From an uncultured Hyphomonadaceae bacterium (GTDB lineage: Bacteria > Pseudomonadota > Alphaproteobacteria > Caulobacterales > Hyphomonadaceae): a stretch of DNA of 64,000 nucleotides. Shown here piece by piece: positions 19,180 to 28,094 of this stretch. Below the pieces are notes generated by a model. It had not been told where the DNA came from. It made no database searches and saw nothing but the letters and a program-made list of their open reading frames with translations. The translations under genes and the position numbers were made by a program. Location of the stretch: positions 62,001 through 126,000 of the forward strand of contig CALKFG010000001.1 in NCBI GenBank assembly GCA_938084575.1, given 5' to 3'. Every line of letters starts with the position of its first letter. Within the stretch, counting starts at the first letter, position 1.

Positions 19180-20826
19180 TCAGGCCGGATCTGCGCCGGC
19201 CTCGGCTATACGACGCGCCCAGAGATAGTCGGGCTTGCCATTGTCGTGGCGCCTTATGGTGTCGACGACAATGATTGCCTTGGGCAATTTATAGCGTGCG
19301 ATCTGCTCGGCAGCGACTGTATTAAGCTGCTCTGGCGAGGGTGTGCGCCCCGGCCTGAACGCGACCAGGGCCACAACCTCCTGGCCCCACCGGTCCGAGG
19401 GGCGGGCGCTGACCAGGACGTCCGCAATATCCGGATGTCGGGCCAGGGCATGTTCAACCTCCTCGGCGAAGACCTTTTCACCGCCTGTATTGATCGCGCT
19501 GGAGTCGCGGCCCTGGAAGTCCAGCCCGCCCTTCTCCAGAAGCCGCACCCTGTCGCCGGGCACGGCATATCGGGTGCCGTCAATCGTCGGAAAGGTTTCG
19601 GCCGTCTTGGCCGCATCGTTGAGATAGCCCAGAGGCACATAGCCCTGCTTGGCCAGCCAGCCCAGACCCGGCTCGCCGGGGGCGGCGAGGCGGCGCCGGT
19701 CGGCTGACAGCACAGCGCTGCCCCCCAAGCTGCGGGGGGGCTGACTGGCGTCCTGTCCCGACCTGGCCGTTTGCCGGGCGAGCGGGCCGGCTTCAGATGA
19801 GCCAATCGTATCAATAATTTCGACCTGTGGCAGCCGGGTCAGCAGGTCGGCCTTCGTCGCCGGGCTCATCCCGGCTCCCCCATTGAGGATGTGTGTGAGG
19901 CTGGCGCCCCGGTCGGGGTCGGAGTCGAGTGCTGTCAGGAAGGGTTTGGCAAACGCATTGCCAACAAGCGACAGGACATTGACCTGCTCACGGGCAATCA
20001 CGTCCAGTAAATTGTCCGGGTTGAACCGGTCGACCTCGTCCTGAATGATGACGCTGTGGCCACTGTGCCAGGCACTGAGCCCGATCCACTGGGCGGTGCC
20101 GTGCATGAAAGGGGGCGTGGGCAAATACCGTCGGGGAGGGAGCCGACGTGCCCGGTCTGCAAACTCCGACAGGCTGGTGAAGACCTGCCCCTGTCGGTCA
20201 CGTCCGCCCAGTGCAGACGCAAGGATATCGCCCTGGCGCCAGAGGACGCCCTTGGGCATGCCGGTGGTTCCGCCTGTGTAGAGGATATAGAGGTCGTCAG
20301 CCCGTGGCACCGTATCCGGTAAATGGTCGCCGGCCGCGGCCAGGCTGGTCTCGTAATCCAGTGCCCCGGGCAGCAGGGGTTCGCCGCTGTCGTCCGCGAC
20401 CTGGATCAGGGCCTTTTGCGGTGGCAATTGATCGAGAAGGCCAGCCAGCATGGGGGCATAACGTCCATGGTAAACGATGATCCGGGTATCGGCATTGTTC
20501 AGCAGGTAGCGCAGTTCATCCGCGACATAACGGTAATTTACATTGAAAGGCGCCGCACGGGCCTTCATCGCCCCGAGCATGGCCTCGAGGTATTCGTTCC
20601 CGTTCTGCAGGTAGAGGGCGACATGATCCTGGCCCGACTGCCAGTTTTCGAGCTCTGAGCGCGGGGTAGGTGTCCGGATGCCGAGCGCAATCAGAAGATT
20701 GGCAAAGCGCCGTGTCCGGGCGTTGAGCTCCGCAAAGCTGAAGCGCCGGTCGCGAAAGCTCAGGGCCAGCCGATCCGGAATGGCGGCGGCGATCGTTTCC
20801 TGGATCTGAGGAAGGCTAAAGGGCAT
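19180..20826 (-). CDS. Acyl-CoA synthetase (AMP-forming, FadD-like)
   Basis: Activates a carboxylic acid to its CoA ester via an acyl-adenylate. The 548-residue protein shows the AMP-binding P-loop YILYTGGTTGMPKGV, the motif NTGGEKVFAEEVE in the hinge region, and a C-terminal lysine region RHDNGKPDYLWAR. I chose the ATG at 20826 (MPFSLPQIQETI), because the longer frame adds 41 residues unlike the family. It is divergent from the 3-hydroxyacyl-CoA dehydrogenase, so the two probably share a control region. Fatty acids or other hydrophobic acids are likely substrates. Confidence 0.93.
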   Translation of the reverse strand: MPFSLPQIQETIAAAIPDRLALSFRDRRFSFAELNARTRRFANLLIALGIRTPTPRSELENWQSGQDHVALYLQNGNEYLEAMLGAMKARAAPFNVNYRYVADELRYLLNNADTRIIVYHGRYAPMLAGLLDQLPPQKALIQVADDSGEPLLPGALDYETSLAAAGDHLPDTVPRADDLYILYTGGTTGMPKGVLWRQGDILASALGGRDRQGQVFTSLSEFADRARRLPPRRYLPTPPFMHGTAQWIGLSAWHSGHSVIIQDEVDRFNPDNLLDVIAREQVNVLSLVGNAFAKPFLTALDSDPDRGASLTHILNGGAGMSPATKADLLTRLPQVEIIDTIGSSEAGPLARQTARSGQDASQPPRSLGGSAVLSADRRRLAAPGEPGLGWLAKQGYVPLGYLNDAAKTAETFPTIDGTRYAVPGDRVRLLEKGGLDFQGRDSSAINTGGEKVFAEEVEHALARHPDIADVLVSARPSDRWGQEVVALVAFRPGRTPSPEQLNTVAAEQIARYKLPKAIIVVDTIRRHDNGKPDYLWARRIAEAGADPA

Positions 20827-20969
20827 GAAGGGAACCTGCTGACCGACAAAGGCGGTGTTTGACTCTTTGTCGAAAAAAAACATGCTGCGCGCAAGGATGA
20901 AGGGCGGAGAAAACACCGCTATGGATTTTCCGGTAGGGATTGAAATCAACCAGGCGAAGGACGCTTTTT

Positions 20970-22265
20970 ATGACTGATATGCTGACACTGACACCACAGC
21001 AGGTCTCGGATTATATCGCGGAGGCCGGGCGGCAGGCCTGGCAGGTCGCGGGGGTCGACTCGGCGACGCCTCGCCGGGATATCCGCCGGGTGGGTATAAT
21101 CGGTGCGGGGACCATGGGCGGCGGCATCGCTATGAATTTCGCCACGGCTGGCATCGACGTTACGCTCGTGGAAACACGGGGGGAGGCGCTGGAGCGCGGT
21201 CTCGGTGTCGTCCGTGGCAACTATCAGCGCAGCGCCGATAAAGGCCGGTTTCCTCAGGACGAGGTCGATGCCCGCATGGCACGCCTGACCGGTACGCTGA
21301 GTATGACGGACCTGGCGGACTGCGATCTTGTCATCGAGGCGGTGTTCGAAGATATGGATCTTAAGAAAAAGATCTTCGCGGATCTGGATCAAATTATGAA
21401 GCCGGGTGCGATCTTGGCAACCAATACGTCCGCCCTGGACATTGATGAAATTGCCGCGGTCACCTCACGACCCGGAGATGTCATCGGGCTCCACTTTTTC
21501 TCCCCGGCCAATGTAATGAAATTGCTGGAGATTGTCCGGGCCGATCACACAGCAGATGACGTCATCATGACCTGTATGGACCTCGCCAGGACGATCAACA
21601 AGATCGCCGTCCTCGTTGGGGTCTGTCCGGGCTTTGTCGGCAACCGGATTCTGTTTGCGCGTCAGGCCCAGGCTCAGAAACTGGTCTATCAGGGGGCAAT
21701 GCCGTGGGACGTCGATGCCGCCCTGAATGCGTTCGGGTTCCGCATGGGCCCCTATCAGATGTCAGACCTGGCGGGCCTTGATATCGGCTGGAAGAAAGGG
21801 GCAAAGACGGCCAATCCGATCCGCGATGCCCTGTGCGAATTAGATCGCCGCGGGCAGAAAACCGGGGCCGGCTATTATGATTATGACGAGTCCCGCCGGC
21901 CTGTGCCCTCGGAGGTGACGGCTGGCATTATCCGCGACATCACCGGCCTGTCAGAGGGCCATGTGCCGTCTGAGGAGGAGATTATTGCGACCTGCATCCA
22001 CCCGATGATCAATGAGGGGTTGAAAATCCTCGAGGAAGGCAAGGCGCAGCGTGCGTCTGATATCGATATTGTCTGGCTGAATGGCTATGGCTGGCCGGCT
22101 GATAAGGGCGGACCGATGCTGTATGGCGACAGGGTCGGGGCCCCGGCCGTTCTGGCGACCATGTCGCGCCTTGGGGCCGAGGATGATCGTTTCCAGCCGG
22201 CAGAAACGCTGAAGCGCCTTGCCGCTGAAGGTGGTCGGTTTACCGAGGTCCTGCCCGGAAAATGA
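20970..22265 (+). CDS. 3-hydroxyacyl-CoA dehydrogenase, crotonase-less FadB/FadJ type
   Basis: Oxidises 3-hydroxyacyl-CoA with NAD+ in beta-oxidation. The 431-residue protein has the NAD-binding loop [34 protein letters not shown] and [10 protein letters not shown], followed by a second C-terminal helical domain, as in the dehydrogenase half of multifunctional FadB/FadJ. It begins with a roughly 35-residue stub that resembles the linker between the crotonase and dehydrogenase halves, yet no crotonase domain precedes it. The GMC dehydrogenase start overlaps its stop (ATGA). Confidence 0.92.
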   Translation: MTDMLTLTPQQVSDYIAEAGRQAWQVAGVDSATPRRDIRRVGIIGAGTMGGGIAMNFATAGIDVTLVETRGEALERGLGVVRGNYQRSADKGRFPQDEVDARMARLTGTLSMTDLADCDLVIEAVFEDMDLKKKIFADLDQIMKPGAILATNTSALDIDEIAAVTSRPGDVIGLHFFSPANVMKLLEIVRADHTADDVIMTCMDLARTINKIAVLVGVCPGFVGNRILFARQAQAQKLVYQGAMPWDVDAALNAFGFRMGPYQMSDLAGLDIGWKKGAKTANPIRDALCELDRRGQKTGAGYYDYDESRRPVPSEVTAGIIRDITGLSEGHVPSEEEIIATCIHPMINEGLKILEEGKAQRASDIDIVWLNGYGWPADKGGPMLYGDRVGAPAVLATMSRLGAEDDRFQPAETLKRLAAEGGRFTEVLPGK

Positions 22266-23893
22266 CCCCCCCACGCCATGTTGAGGGCCGGTTTGACTAT
22301 GTCATCATCGGTGCGGGATCGGCGGGGTGTGTACTGGCCAACCGCCTGACTGCCGACCCGCGAAACCGGGTGCTGCTGCTGGAGGCCGGGGGGCAGGACA
22401 ACTGGATCTGGTTCCACATTCCGGTCGGCTACCTGTTCGCGATTGGCAATCCACGTGCCGACTGGATGTTCCAGACGGTTGCAGAAGCGGGTCTGAATGG
22501 CCGGGTCCTGTCCTATCCAAGGGGTAAGGTGCTGGGGGGCTCATCGGCAATCAATGCCATGATCAGCATGCGGGGGCAGGCGGCCGATTATGATGGCTGG
22601 GCGGCGCTGGGCCTGCCGGGCTGGGGCTGGACCGACGTGCTGCCGGTTTTCCGCCGGATTGAAGACCATTTTCTTGGCGACACCGCCTTTCATGCCCGCG
22701 GTGGCCCCTGGCGGGTCGAGCCCCCCCGTGTGCGCTGGAAAGTGCTGGACGCGGTCCGGCAGGCGGCGATCGAAATGGGGGTTCCCGACCTTGATGATTT
22801 CAATACCGGGGACAATGAGGGGGTTTCCTATTTTCACGTGAATCAAAAGTCGGGTCGGCGCTGGTCTGCTGCGCGGGGGTTCCTCAAACCCGTCCTGTCG
22901 CGCCCGAATTTACGCCTGATCACCGGCGCGCTGACCGATCGTGTCGTGCTGTCAGAGGGACGGGTCCGGGCGGTAGAGTATCGTAAGGCAGGCCAGACCT
23001 GGCGGGTTGATGTTGCCGGAGAGGTGATCCTGTCTGCCGGCGCGATCGGCTCGGTGCAGGTGTTGCAGCGCTCGGGCATCGGGCCGGGGCCCTGGCTGGC
23101 CCGGGCGGGCATTCCCGTACAGCATGCGCTCGCGGGGCTTGGCCGCAATCTTCAGGATCATTTGCAGCAGCGGGCGATATATACCGTATCCGGGGTCAGA
23201 ACGCTGAATGAGACGTATCATTCGCTGACCGGGCGGCTCGGCATGGCGCTCGATTATGCCGTCCGGCGCAGGGGGCCGCTGACCATGGCGCCATCACAGC
23301 TCGGCGTGTTCACGCGTTCTGATCCGGCGCGGGACCGGGCCAATCTGCAATTTCATATTCAACCGCTGTCGCTCGACACATTTGGCGATCCGCTCCACCG
23401 TCATCCGGCAATCACGGCCAGTGCCTGTAACCTGCAGCCGACGTCGCGCGGTACGGTGCGTATCGTATCCCGGGATCCGGACGCCCCGCCTGAAATCGCC
23501 CCCAACTACCTGTCGACCGCAGCCGATCGCCAGGTCGCGGCCGACGCGATACGCGTCACCCGGCGGCTGATGTCGCAGCCTGGCCTGGCGCCTTACCGGC
23601 CCGTCGAAACCCTGCCCGGACCGGATGTTGACGACACCGCCGCGGCTTTGACCCGGGCCGCAGGGGACATCGGGACAACGATTTTCCACCCGGTCGGAAC
23701 AGCCCGCATGGGCACGGATCCGGCGGCTGGAGCCGTGGTGGATCCGCGCCTCCGGCTTCACGGCATTGGTGGACTGCGCATTGTCGATGCCTCTGTCATG
23801 CCCGTCATCCCATCCGGCAACACCAATACGCCGACCATTATGATTGCTGAGAAGGGGGCGGAGATGATTTTGCAGGATGCAAGACGGAGCTGA
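22262..23893 (+). CDS. GMC family FAD-dependent alcohol dehydrogenase
   Basis: A 543-residue flavoprotein of the glucose-methanol-choline oxidoreductase family. The FAD site is YVIIGAGSAGCVLANRL, the first GMC signature is YPRGKVLGGSSAINAMI, and the active-site C-terminus holds FHPVGTARMG and SGNTNTPTIMIAEKGAEMI, with the usual His and Asn. Relatives oxidise choline or long-chain and terpene alcohols. Its start overlaps the preceding 3-hydroxyacyl-CoA dehydrogenase, so an alcohol that is later handled as a CoA ester is plausible. Confidence 0.93.
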   Translation: MTPPRHVEGRFDYVIIGAGSAGCVLANRLTADPRNRVLLLEAGGQDNWIWFHIPVGYLFAIGNPRADWMFQTVAEAGLNGRVLSYPRGKVLGGSSAINAMISMRGQAADYDGWAALGLPGWGWTDVLPVFRRIEDHFLGDTAFHARGGPWRVEPPRVRWKVLDAVRQAAIEMGVPDLDDFNTGDNEGVSYFHVNQKSGRRWSAARGFLKPVLSRPNLRLITGALTDRVVLSEGRVRAVEYRKAGQTWRVDVAGEVILSAGAIGSVQVLQRSGIGPGPWLARAGIPVQHALAGLGRNLQDHLQQRAIYTVSGVRTLNETYHSLTGRLGMALDYAVRRRGPLTMAPSQLGVFTRSDPARDRANLQFHIQPLSLDTFGDPLHRHPAITASACNLQPTSRGTVRIVSRDPDAPPEIAPNYLSTAADRQVAADAIRVTRRLMSQPGLAPYRPVETLPGPDVDDTAAALTRAAGDIGTTIFHPVGTARMGTDPAAGAVVDPRLRLHGIGGLRIVDASVMPVIPSGNTNTPTIMIAEKGAEMILQDARRS

Positions 23894-23896
23894 CCG

Positions 23897-24661
23897 CTAG
23901 CCCTTATACAGCCGGTTGAGCTTGCGCATGCCACCAATCCAGCGGTCATAGTCGCGCGTCTTGTTCTGCATATAGGTCACGACTTCCTCATGCGGCAGGA
24001 CAAGAAAGGTCTCTGCGTCCAGCGCCTGAATACAGGCCTCGGCCACCTCGGCGGGATCCATCATGCCATTAATGCTGGCCACGCCGTCCTGATTATTCTC
24101 CGTCATCCTGGTACGGACCGCCTGGGGGCACAGAACCGACACTTTGATGCCGTCATCGCCATGGGTCAGAGCCAGCCATTCCGCCAGGCCAACCGCAGCA
24201 TGCTTGGTGACGGCATAGGGCGCAGAACCGACCTGTGACAGCAGGCCGGCTGCCGAGGCGGTATTCAGCAAATATCCGCCACCGCGCGCGATCATGCGGG
24301 GAACCAGATGACGGGCGGCCCAGACATGGGCCATGACATTGACCTTCCAGATCAGATCCCATTTGTCATCGCTGACTTCCGCACCGCCGCCAAAACCAAT
24401 GCCGGCATTGGAGCAGAACAGGTCGATCGGGCCATGCTGGTCCTCGACGCTTTCAATCAGGGTCTGGATGTCCTCTTCCTTTGAAACATCGGTGGTGAAG
24501 GCCACGCCCCCGACTGAGCGGGCTGTGGCTTCGGCGCCGGCGCCATCCAGATCTGCGCAGACGACAAGCCTGGCACCGTCGGCATGAAACCGTTCCGCCA
24601 ATGCTTTTCCGATACCGCTGGCGGCCCCCGTTACAACTATAATACGATCTCTAACCTGCAC
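23897..24661 (-). CDS. SDR family NAD(P)-dependent oxidoreductase
   Basis: A classical short-chain dehydrogenase, 254 residues. The cofactor loop is VTGAASGIGKAL, the structural motif is CSNAGIGFGG, and the catalytic residues lie in LLNTASAAGLL and YAVTKHAAVG. I chose a GTG start at 24661 because it is preceded by AAAGGGAG and gives the usual N-terminus; a longer frame adds 41 unlikely residues. It is convergent with the GMC gene and divergent from a TetR regulator, its probable controller. Confidence 0.9.
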   Translation of the reverse strand: MQVRDRIIVVTGAASGIGKALAERFHADGARLVVCADLDGAGAEATARSVGGVAFTTDVSKEEDIQTLIESVEDQHGPIDLFCSNAGIGFGGGAEVSDDKWDLIWKVNVMAHVWAARHLVPRMIARGGGYLLNTASAAGLLSQVGSAPYAVTKHAAVGLAEWLALTHGDDGIKVSVLCPQAVRTRMTENNQDGVASINGMMDPAEVAEACIQALDAETFLVLPHEEVVTYMQNKTRDYDRWIGGMRKLNRLYKG

Positions 24662-24703
24662 GTGACACTCCCTTTTTCTCCACCGACCAGCACGCGCAGT
24701 GTG

Positions 24704-24783
24704 TGTCAATCCCCAGAGCAAAAACATAAAAAAGGGGACATCAATACAAGTAAAACCTCTTGCTAACACTCGGATGGGTAGCA
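24704..24783. promoter_or_regulatory. Divergent control region between SDR and TetR genes
   Basis: The 184-base gap between the two divergent genes contains a TTGACA-like -35 box on the minus strand (24704-24709) facing the SDR gene, although no good -10 follows it. An inverted pair TGCTA (24761-24765) and TAGCA (24779-24783) with a 13-base spacer is a possible TetR operator. Both are weak pattern calls; the divergent layout is the main support. Confidence 0.3.
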
Positions 24784-24845
24784 CAAAATAAGAGTGGAAA
24801 TTGCTATCTCATAGTTGTCAGGGTTCCAGTACATGGAGAATATCG

Positions 24846-25478
24846 ATGAGGCGTGCAAAGTATCCGATGCGGGAAAAGAAAAAGGCCGAGTCCCGAGCCA
24901 AGCTTATCCGATCGGCTCAGCATCTGTTTTCGACCAAGGGCTATGAGAATACCACGCTTGAAGAAGTTGCCGACCGGGCCGGACTGCATGTCCAGACCCT
25001 GTATCGACATTTCGCCAATAAGCAGGATCTGGCCATGGCCGGCCCTGCCGAGAATGTCGACCGGTTCCGTCGGGCTATCCGGGCTGTTGATCGCGACGTC
25101 GACACATTTTGCTTTTGGCGTGCCTGGCTTTTGGATGCGCTTGATTCAGCAGGTGACCCGGCGCTCAATGCCTTCCGGCGGCAGGGGGAATTGCTGCGAA
25201 GTCAGGCCATGATGGCCTCTAACTGGATGTTGCATATGCAGTATCAGGACCTGCTGACCGAATCGCTGGCTGAGGATTTCCAGATGGAGGCACAGGGCAT
25301 CGGCTATCCAAGGCTGGTCGCCGGGATGCTGACATCTGGCCATATTCATGTTCTGCGGCGGTATATTGACCGCGAAACCGATGTCCGGGCCGAGGCGCGC
25401 CGTGTGGTGGATATGGTTGAGGCAGACTATCGAAACCTTGTCATCAAGTCGTATCCGTCGCGCAGCGCGGCCCAGTAG
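24846..25478 (+). CDS. TetR family transcriptional regulator
   Basis: A 210-residue repressor-type protein. The N-terminal helix-turn-helix is clear: SAQHLFSTKGYENTTLEEVADRAGLHVQTLYRHFANKQDL at about residues 21-60, with a basic leader RRAKYPMREKKKAESRAK. The C-terminal ligand domain is variable and gives no effector clue. The ATG at 24846 was chosen because the helix-turn-helix then begins at the usual distance. It is divergent from the SDR gene and probably regulates it, perhaps with nearby CoA-ester genes. Confidence 0.93.
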   Translation: MRRAKYPMREKKKAESRAKLIRSAQHLFSTKGYENTTLEEVADRAGLHVQTLYRHFANKQDLAMAGPAENVDRFRRAIRAVDRDVDTFCFWRAWLLDALDSAGDPALNAFRRQGELLRSQAMMASNWMLHMQYQDLLTESLAEDFQMEAQGIGYPRLVAGMLTSGHIHVLRRYIDRETDVRAEARRVVDMVEADYRNLVIKSYPSRSAAQ

Positions 25479-25621
25479 CCGCCTGCCGGCTGGCTGGGAA
25501 GCGGGGTGCAGGTCAGAGGCTTTTTTTGTGGTGTTCCCTTAAGTGAAGGCTTTCCGGTTTTACCTCTGGCTGTACGCTGTGAGGCCTAAGCGGGACTCAT
25601 TGCGCCTGCGGGGGAGGAACG

Positions 25622-26821
25622 ATGACGACGATATCAGGATTTTCAGATCCGAAATTTACAGAGCTTCGGGACGCGTTCGAACAGAATTTTGACCAGAGAG
25701 GCGAGGTCGGGGCCTCCGTCTGCCTCAGCGTGAATGGCGAGACCCTGGTCGACCTTTGGGGCGGAACGCGGAATGTTGAGACCGGGGACAGCTGGACCGA
25801 GGACACTGTTTCGATCGTGTTTTCCTGCACCAAGGCGGCCACAGCAATCTGTGCACACATTCTGATTGACCGGGGGCAGCTCGACCTCAACGCGTTGGTG
25901 ACTGATTATTGGCCGGCCTACGGCAAGCATGGCAAGGACAAGACCACAGTTGCGATGATGCTCAATCATGAGAGCGGGCTCCCGGCGCTTCGTGACCCCG
26001 TCAAGCCGGGTGGGTTCCTGGACTGGGACTATATGGTCCAGCGGATGGAAGACGAGGTGCCGTTCTGGGAACCGGGCACCCGCAATGGCTATCATATGGT
26101 CAATTTTGGCTGGACGGTCGGCGAGCTGGTGCGACGTGTCTCCGGCAAGAGTCTGGGTCAATTCTTCGCGGATGAAGTCGCGGGTCCAACCGGGGCAGAT
26201 TTCTGGATTGGCGTGCCGGAGGGCTTCGACCGGCCAATTGCAGACATTCTGCCCTATGCGCCGAAGGCGGGCGATCAGTTCAATGACTTCACCCTGGCGC
26301 TGTTGGGTGACCCGACCTCGATACAGGCGCTGTCTTTCCTCAATAATGGCGGCTGGAACACCAATGCGCCGGAAAGCCACCGGGCGGAAATCGGCGGTGC
26401 CGGGGGCATGTCCAACGCCCGTGGCCAGGTGGCGATGTATACGCCGCTGGCAACCAATGACGGGCGGCTGGTTTCAGCCGAACGCCTGGCCCATATGTCA
26501 ATGGTGACAACCGCCACACATCAGGATGCCACGCTTCTGGCGCCGACCCGGTTCGGACCCGGCTTCATGAAGTCGATGGACAATCGTGGGCGTCCCAATG
26601 GCGACCAGATGAGCGCCATCCTCGGAGAGCGGGCTTTTGGTCATGTTGGTGCCGGGGGATCGATCGGATTTGCCGATCCTGAGTGCGGTCTGGCCTTCTC
26701 CTATACGATGAACCAGATGGGGCAGGGGCTGCTCGTCAATGACCGGGGGCAGAGCGTCATCGATGCTGCCTATCGCGCCTTGGGGTACACAAGCTGCGCG
26801 CCGGGGGCCTGGATCCGTTAA
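25622..26821 (+). CDS. Serine hydrolase, class C beta-lactamase/esterase fold
   Basis: A 399-residue protein of the beta-lactamase-related (EstB/LACTB-like) family. The nucleophile motif SxxK is SCTK in VFSCTKAATAI near residue 71, and GHVGAGGSIGFADP near the C-terminus matches the third active-site element. Such enzymes are usually esterases acting on small esters rather than beta-lactamases. No signal peptide is evident, so it probably acts in the cytoplasm. A GGGGGAGG ribosome site precedes the ATG. It is convergent with the CoA-transferase gene, sharing a TTAA stop overlap. Confidence 0.88.
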   Translation: MTTISGFSDPKFTELRDAFEQNFDQRGEVGASVCLSVNGETLVDLWGGTRNVETGDSWTEDTVSIVFSCTKAATAICAHILIDRGQLDLNALVTDYWPAYGKHGKDKTTVAMMLNHESGLPALRDPVKPGGFLDWDYMVQRMEDEVPFWEPGTRNGYHMVNFGWTVGELVRRVSGKSLGQFFADEVAGPTGADFWIGVPEGFDRPIADILPYAPKAGDQFNDFTLALLGDPTSIQALSFLNNGGWNTNAPESHRAEIGGAGGMSNARGQVAMYTPLATNDGRLVSAERLAHMSMVTTATHQDATLLAPTRFGPGFMKSMDNRGRPNGDQMSAILGERAFGHVGAGGSIGFADPECGLAFSYTMNQMGQGLLVNDRGQSVIDAAYRALGYTSCAPGAWIR

Positions 26822-28089
26822 GGCCGACCGTCCGTCCGCAGCCGGGTCCATCCGTCCGCCAGCCCGGCCCGGAAGGCAGGGGCGGCGATGGCAATCAGGG
26901 CGTCGGCCCGGGCGTCAGCGGTGCGTCCGCGAAGATCGGCGACCCCGTATTCGGTGACCACGATGTCGGTATCATACCGGCTCAGTGTGACCTCGGCGGG
27001 CGGCAATTGAAGGCCGATCCGGCTGATCGTGCCCTGTCGCGCTGTCGCCGGCAAGGCGAGGATCCCGCGGCCACCCGGGGCGGCACGGGCACCGCGCAGA
27101 AAGTCCGACAGCCCCCCTATACCCGAGACCTGTCGTCCATTGACGAATTCGGCATTGGCCTGACCATGGAGGTCGATGCTGAGCGCCGAATTGATCGCCT
27201 TGAACCGCGGCAGCGCGGACAGGATGGCAGGATGGTGGGTCACCGTTACCGGGTTGAAGCTGAAGCGTGCATCGCCCGCCGCCTGCGCGTACAGGGCCGG
27301 ACTGCCCCAGGCGATGCCCGTCACAATCGCCCTGGGATGATCGGCCACGGCACCGGCTTCGGCCAGGGCGAGGACGTCATCTGTAACCAGTCCTGAATGG
27401 AAGCGCAGGTCGCGGTGTCCATGCAGCTGCGCCAGTATGGCCTTGGGCACGCTGCCAATGCCGATTTGCAGCGTATCGCCGTCCCCGATCAGGCCCGCCA
27501 CCTGCTGGCCAAGTGCGCTGAACCCCGACGCCGGGTCACCGGGTGTTGCATGGGCGAGGGGGGCTTCCGTTGCGACGCTGTCGCTGAGGCGGTGCGCAGG
27601 GATACCCGGCGCATGTATCGGGGCCGGCATGCATGGAGTCGACAGGGCCAGGATCCGGACGTCCGGACGTCCGATCAGGGCCGGACCGAAATCCGGCGCG
27701 ATACCAAAAGACTGCCATCCCGAGTCATCTGGTGGGCTGGTCACGATGATCGCGGCATCCAGTCTCGTGTCGCTCAGCCAGGTCCAGGTCTGGCTATAGG
27801 TCAGCGCAAGCAGCCGGGTGTGGCCGATGTCAAGGCTGGCACGCCAGGCCGGGCTGGCAAAGCTGGTTTCGGCCCGGGCCTCCGGATGCAGGCTGGCCCA
27901 GTCAACCTGGTCGAGCCCGGGGATCCAGGCGCCGAGAAAAGTCACCCCGGCGGCAAGTTCCGGATCGGCGCGCAGGGCCGCAAGCAGGGCCAGCGGCGCG
28001 CCGGAGCCGCCCCCGACATAAATCCGCGGGCGGCGGGGCAGCGACCGTCTGAGGCGGGCAAAAGCGGTCTGGACGGCGGATATTGTCAT
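26818..28089 (-). CDS. Acetyl-CoA hydrolase/transferase family protein with substituted active site
   Basis: A 423-residue class I CoA-transferase homologue. The C-terminal half contains NAEFVNGRQVSGIGGLSDFLRGA, IVTEYGVADLRG and the GIGSVPKAI loop, typical of the acetyl-CoA hydrolase / 4-hydroxybutyrate CoA-transferase group. In characterised members the catalytic Glu lies in a (L/I)E(I/V/F)D segment just before the G-x-V/A-N motif; here residue 304 is Ser (SALSIDLHGQ). It may therefore be inactive or use another residue. It lies five bases downstream of the crotonase gene on the same strand, so the two form an operon. Confidence 0.85.
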   Translation of the reverse strand: MTISAVQTAFARLRRSLPRRPRIYVGGGSGAPLALLAALRADPELAAGVTFLGAWIPGLDQVDWASLHPEARAETSFASPAWRASLDIGHTRLLALTYSQTWTWLSDTRLDAAIIVTSPPDDSGWQSFGIAPDFGPALIGRPDVRILALSTPCMPAPIHAPGIPAHRLSDSVATEAPLAHATPGDPASGFSALGQQVAGLIGDGDTLQIGIGSVPKAILAQLHGHRDLRFHSGLVTDDVLALAEAGAVADHPRAIVTGIAWGSPALYAQAAGDARFSFNPVTVTHHPAILSALPRFKAINSALSIDLHGQANAEFVNGRQVSGIGGLSDFLRGARAAPGGRGILALPATARQGTISRIGLQLPPAEVTLSRYDTDIVVTEYGVADLRGRTADARADALIAIAAPAFRAGLADGWTRLRTDGRP

Positions 28090-28094
28090 GCCGG

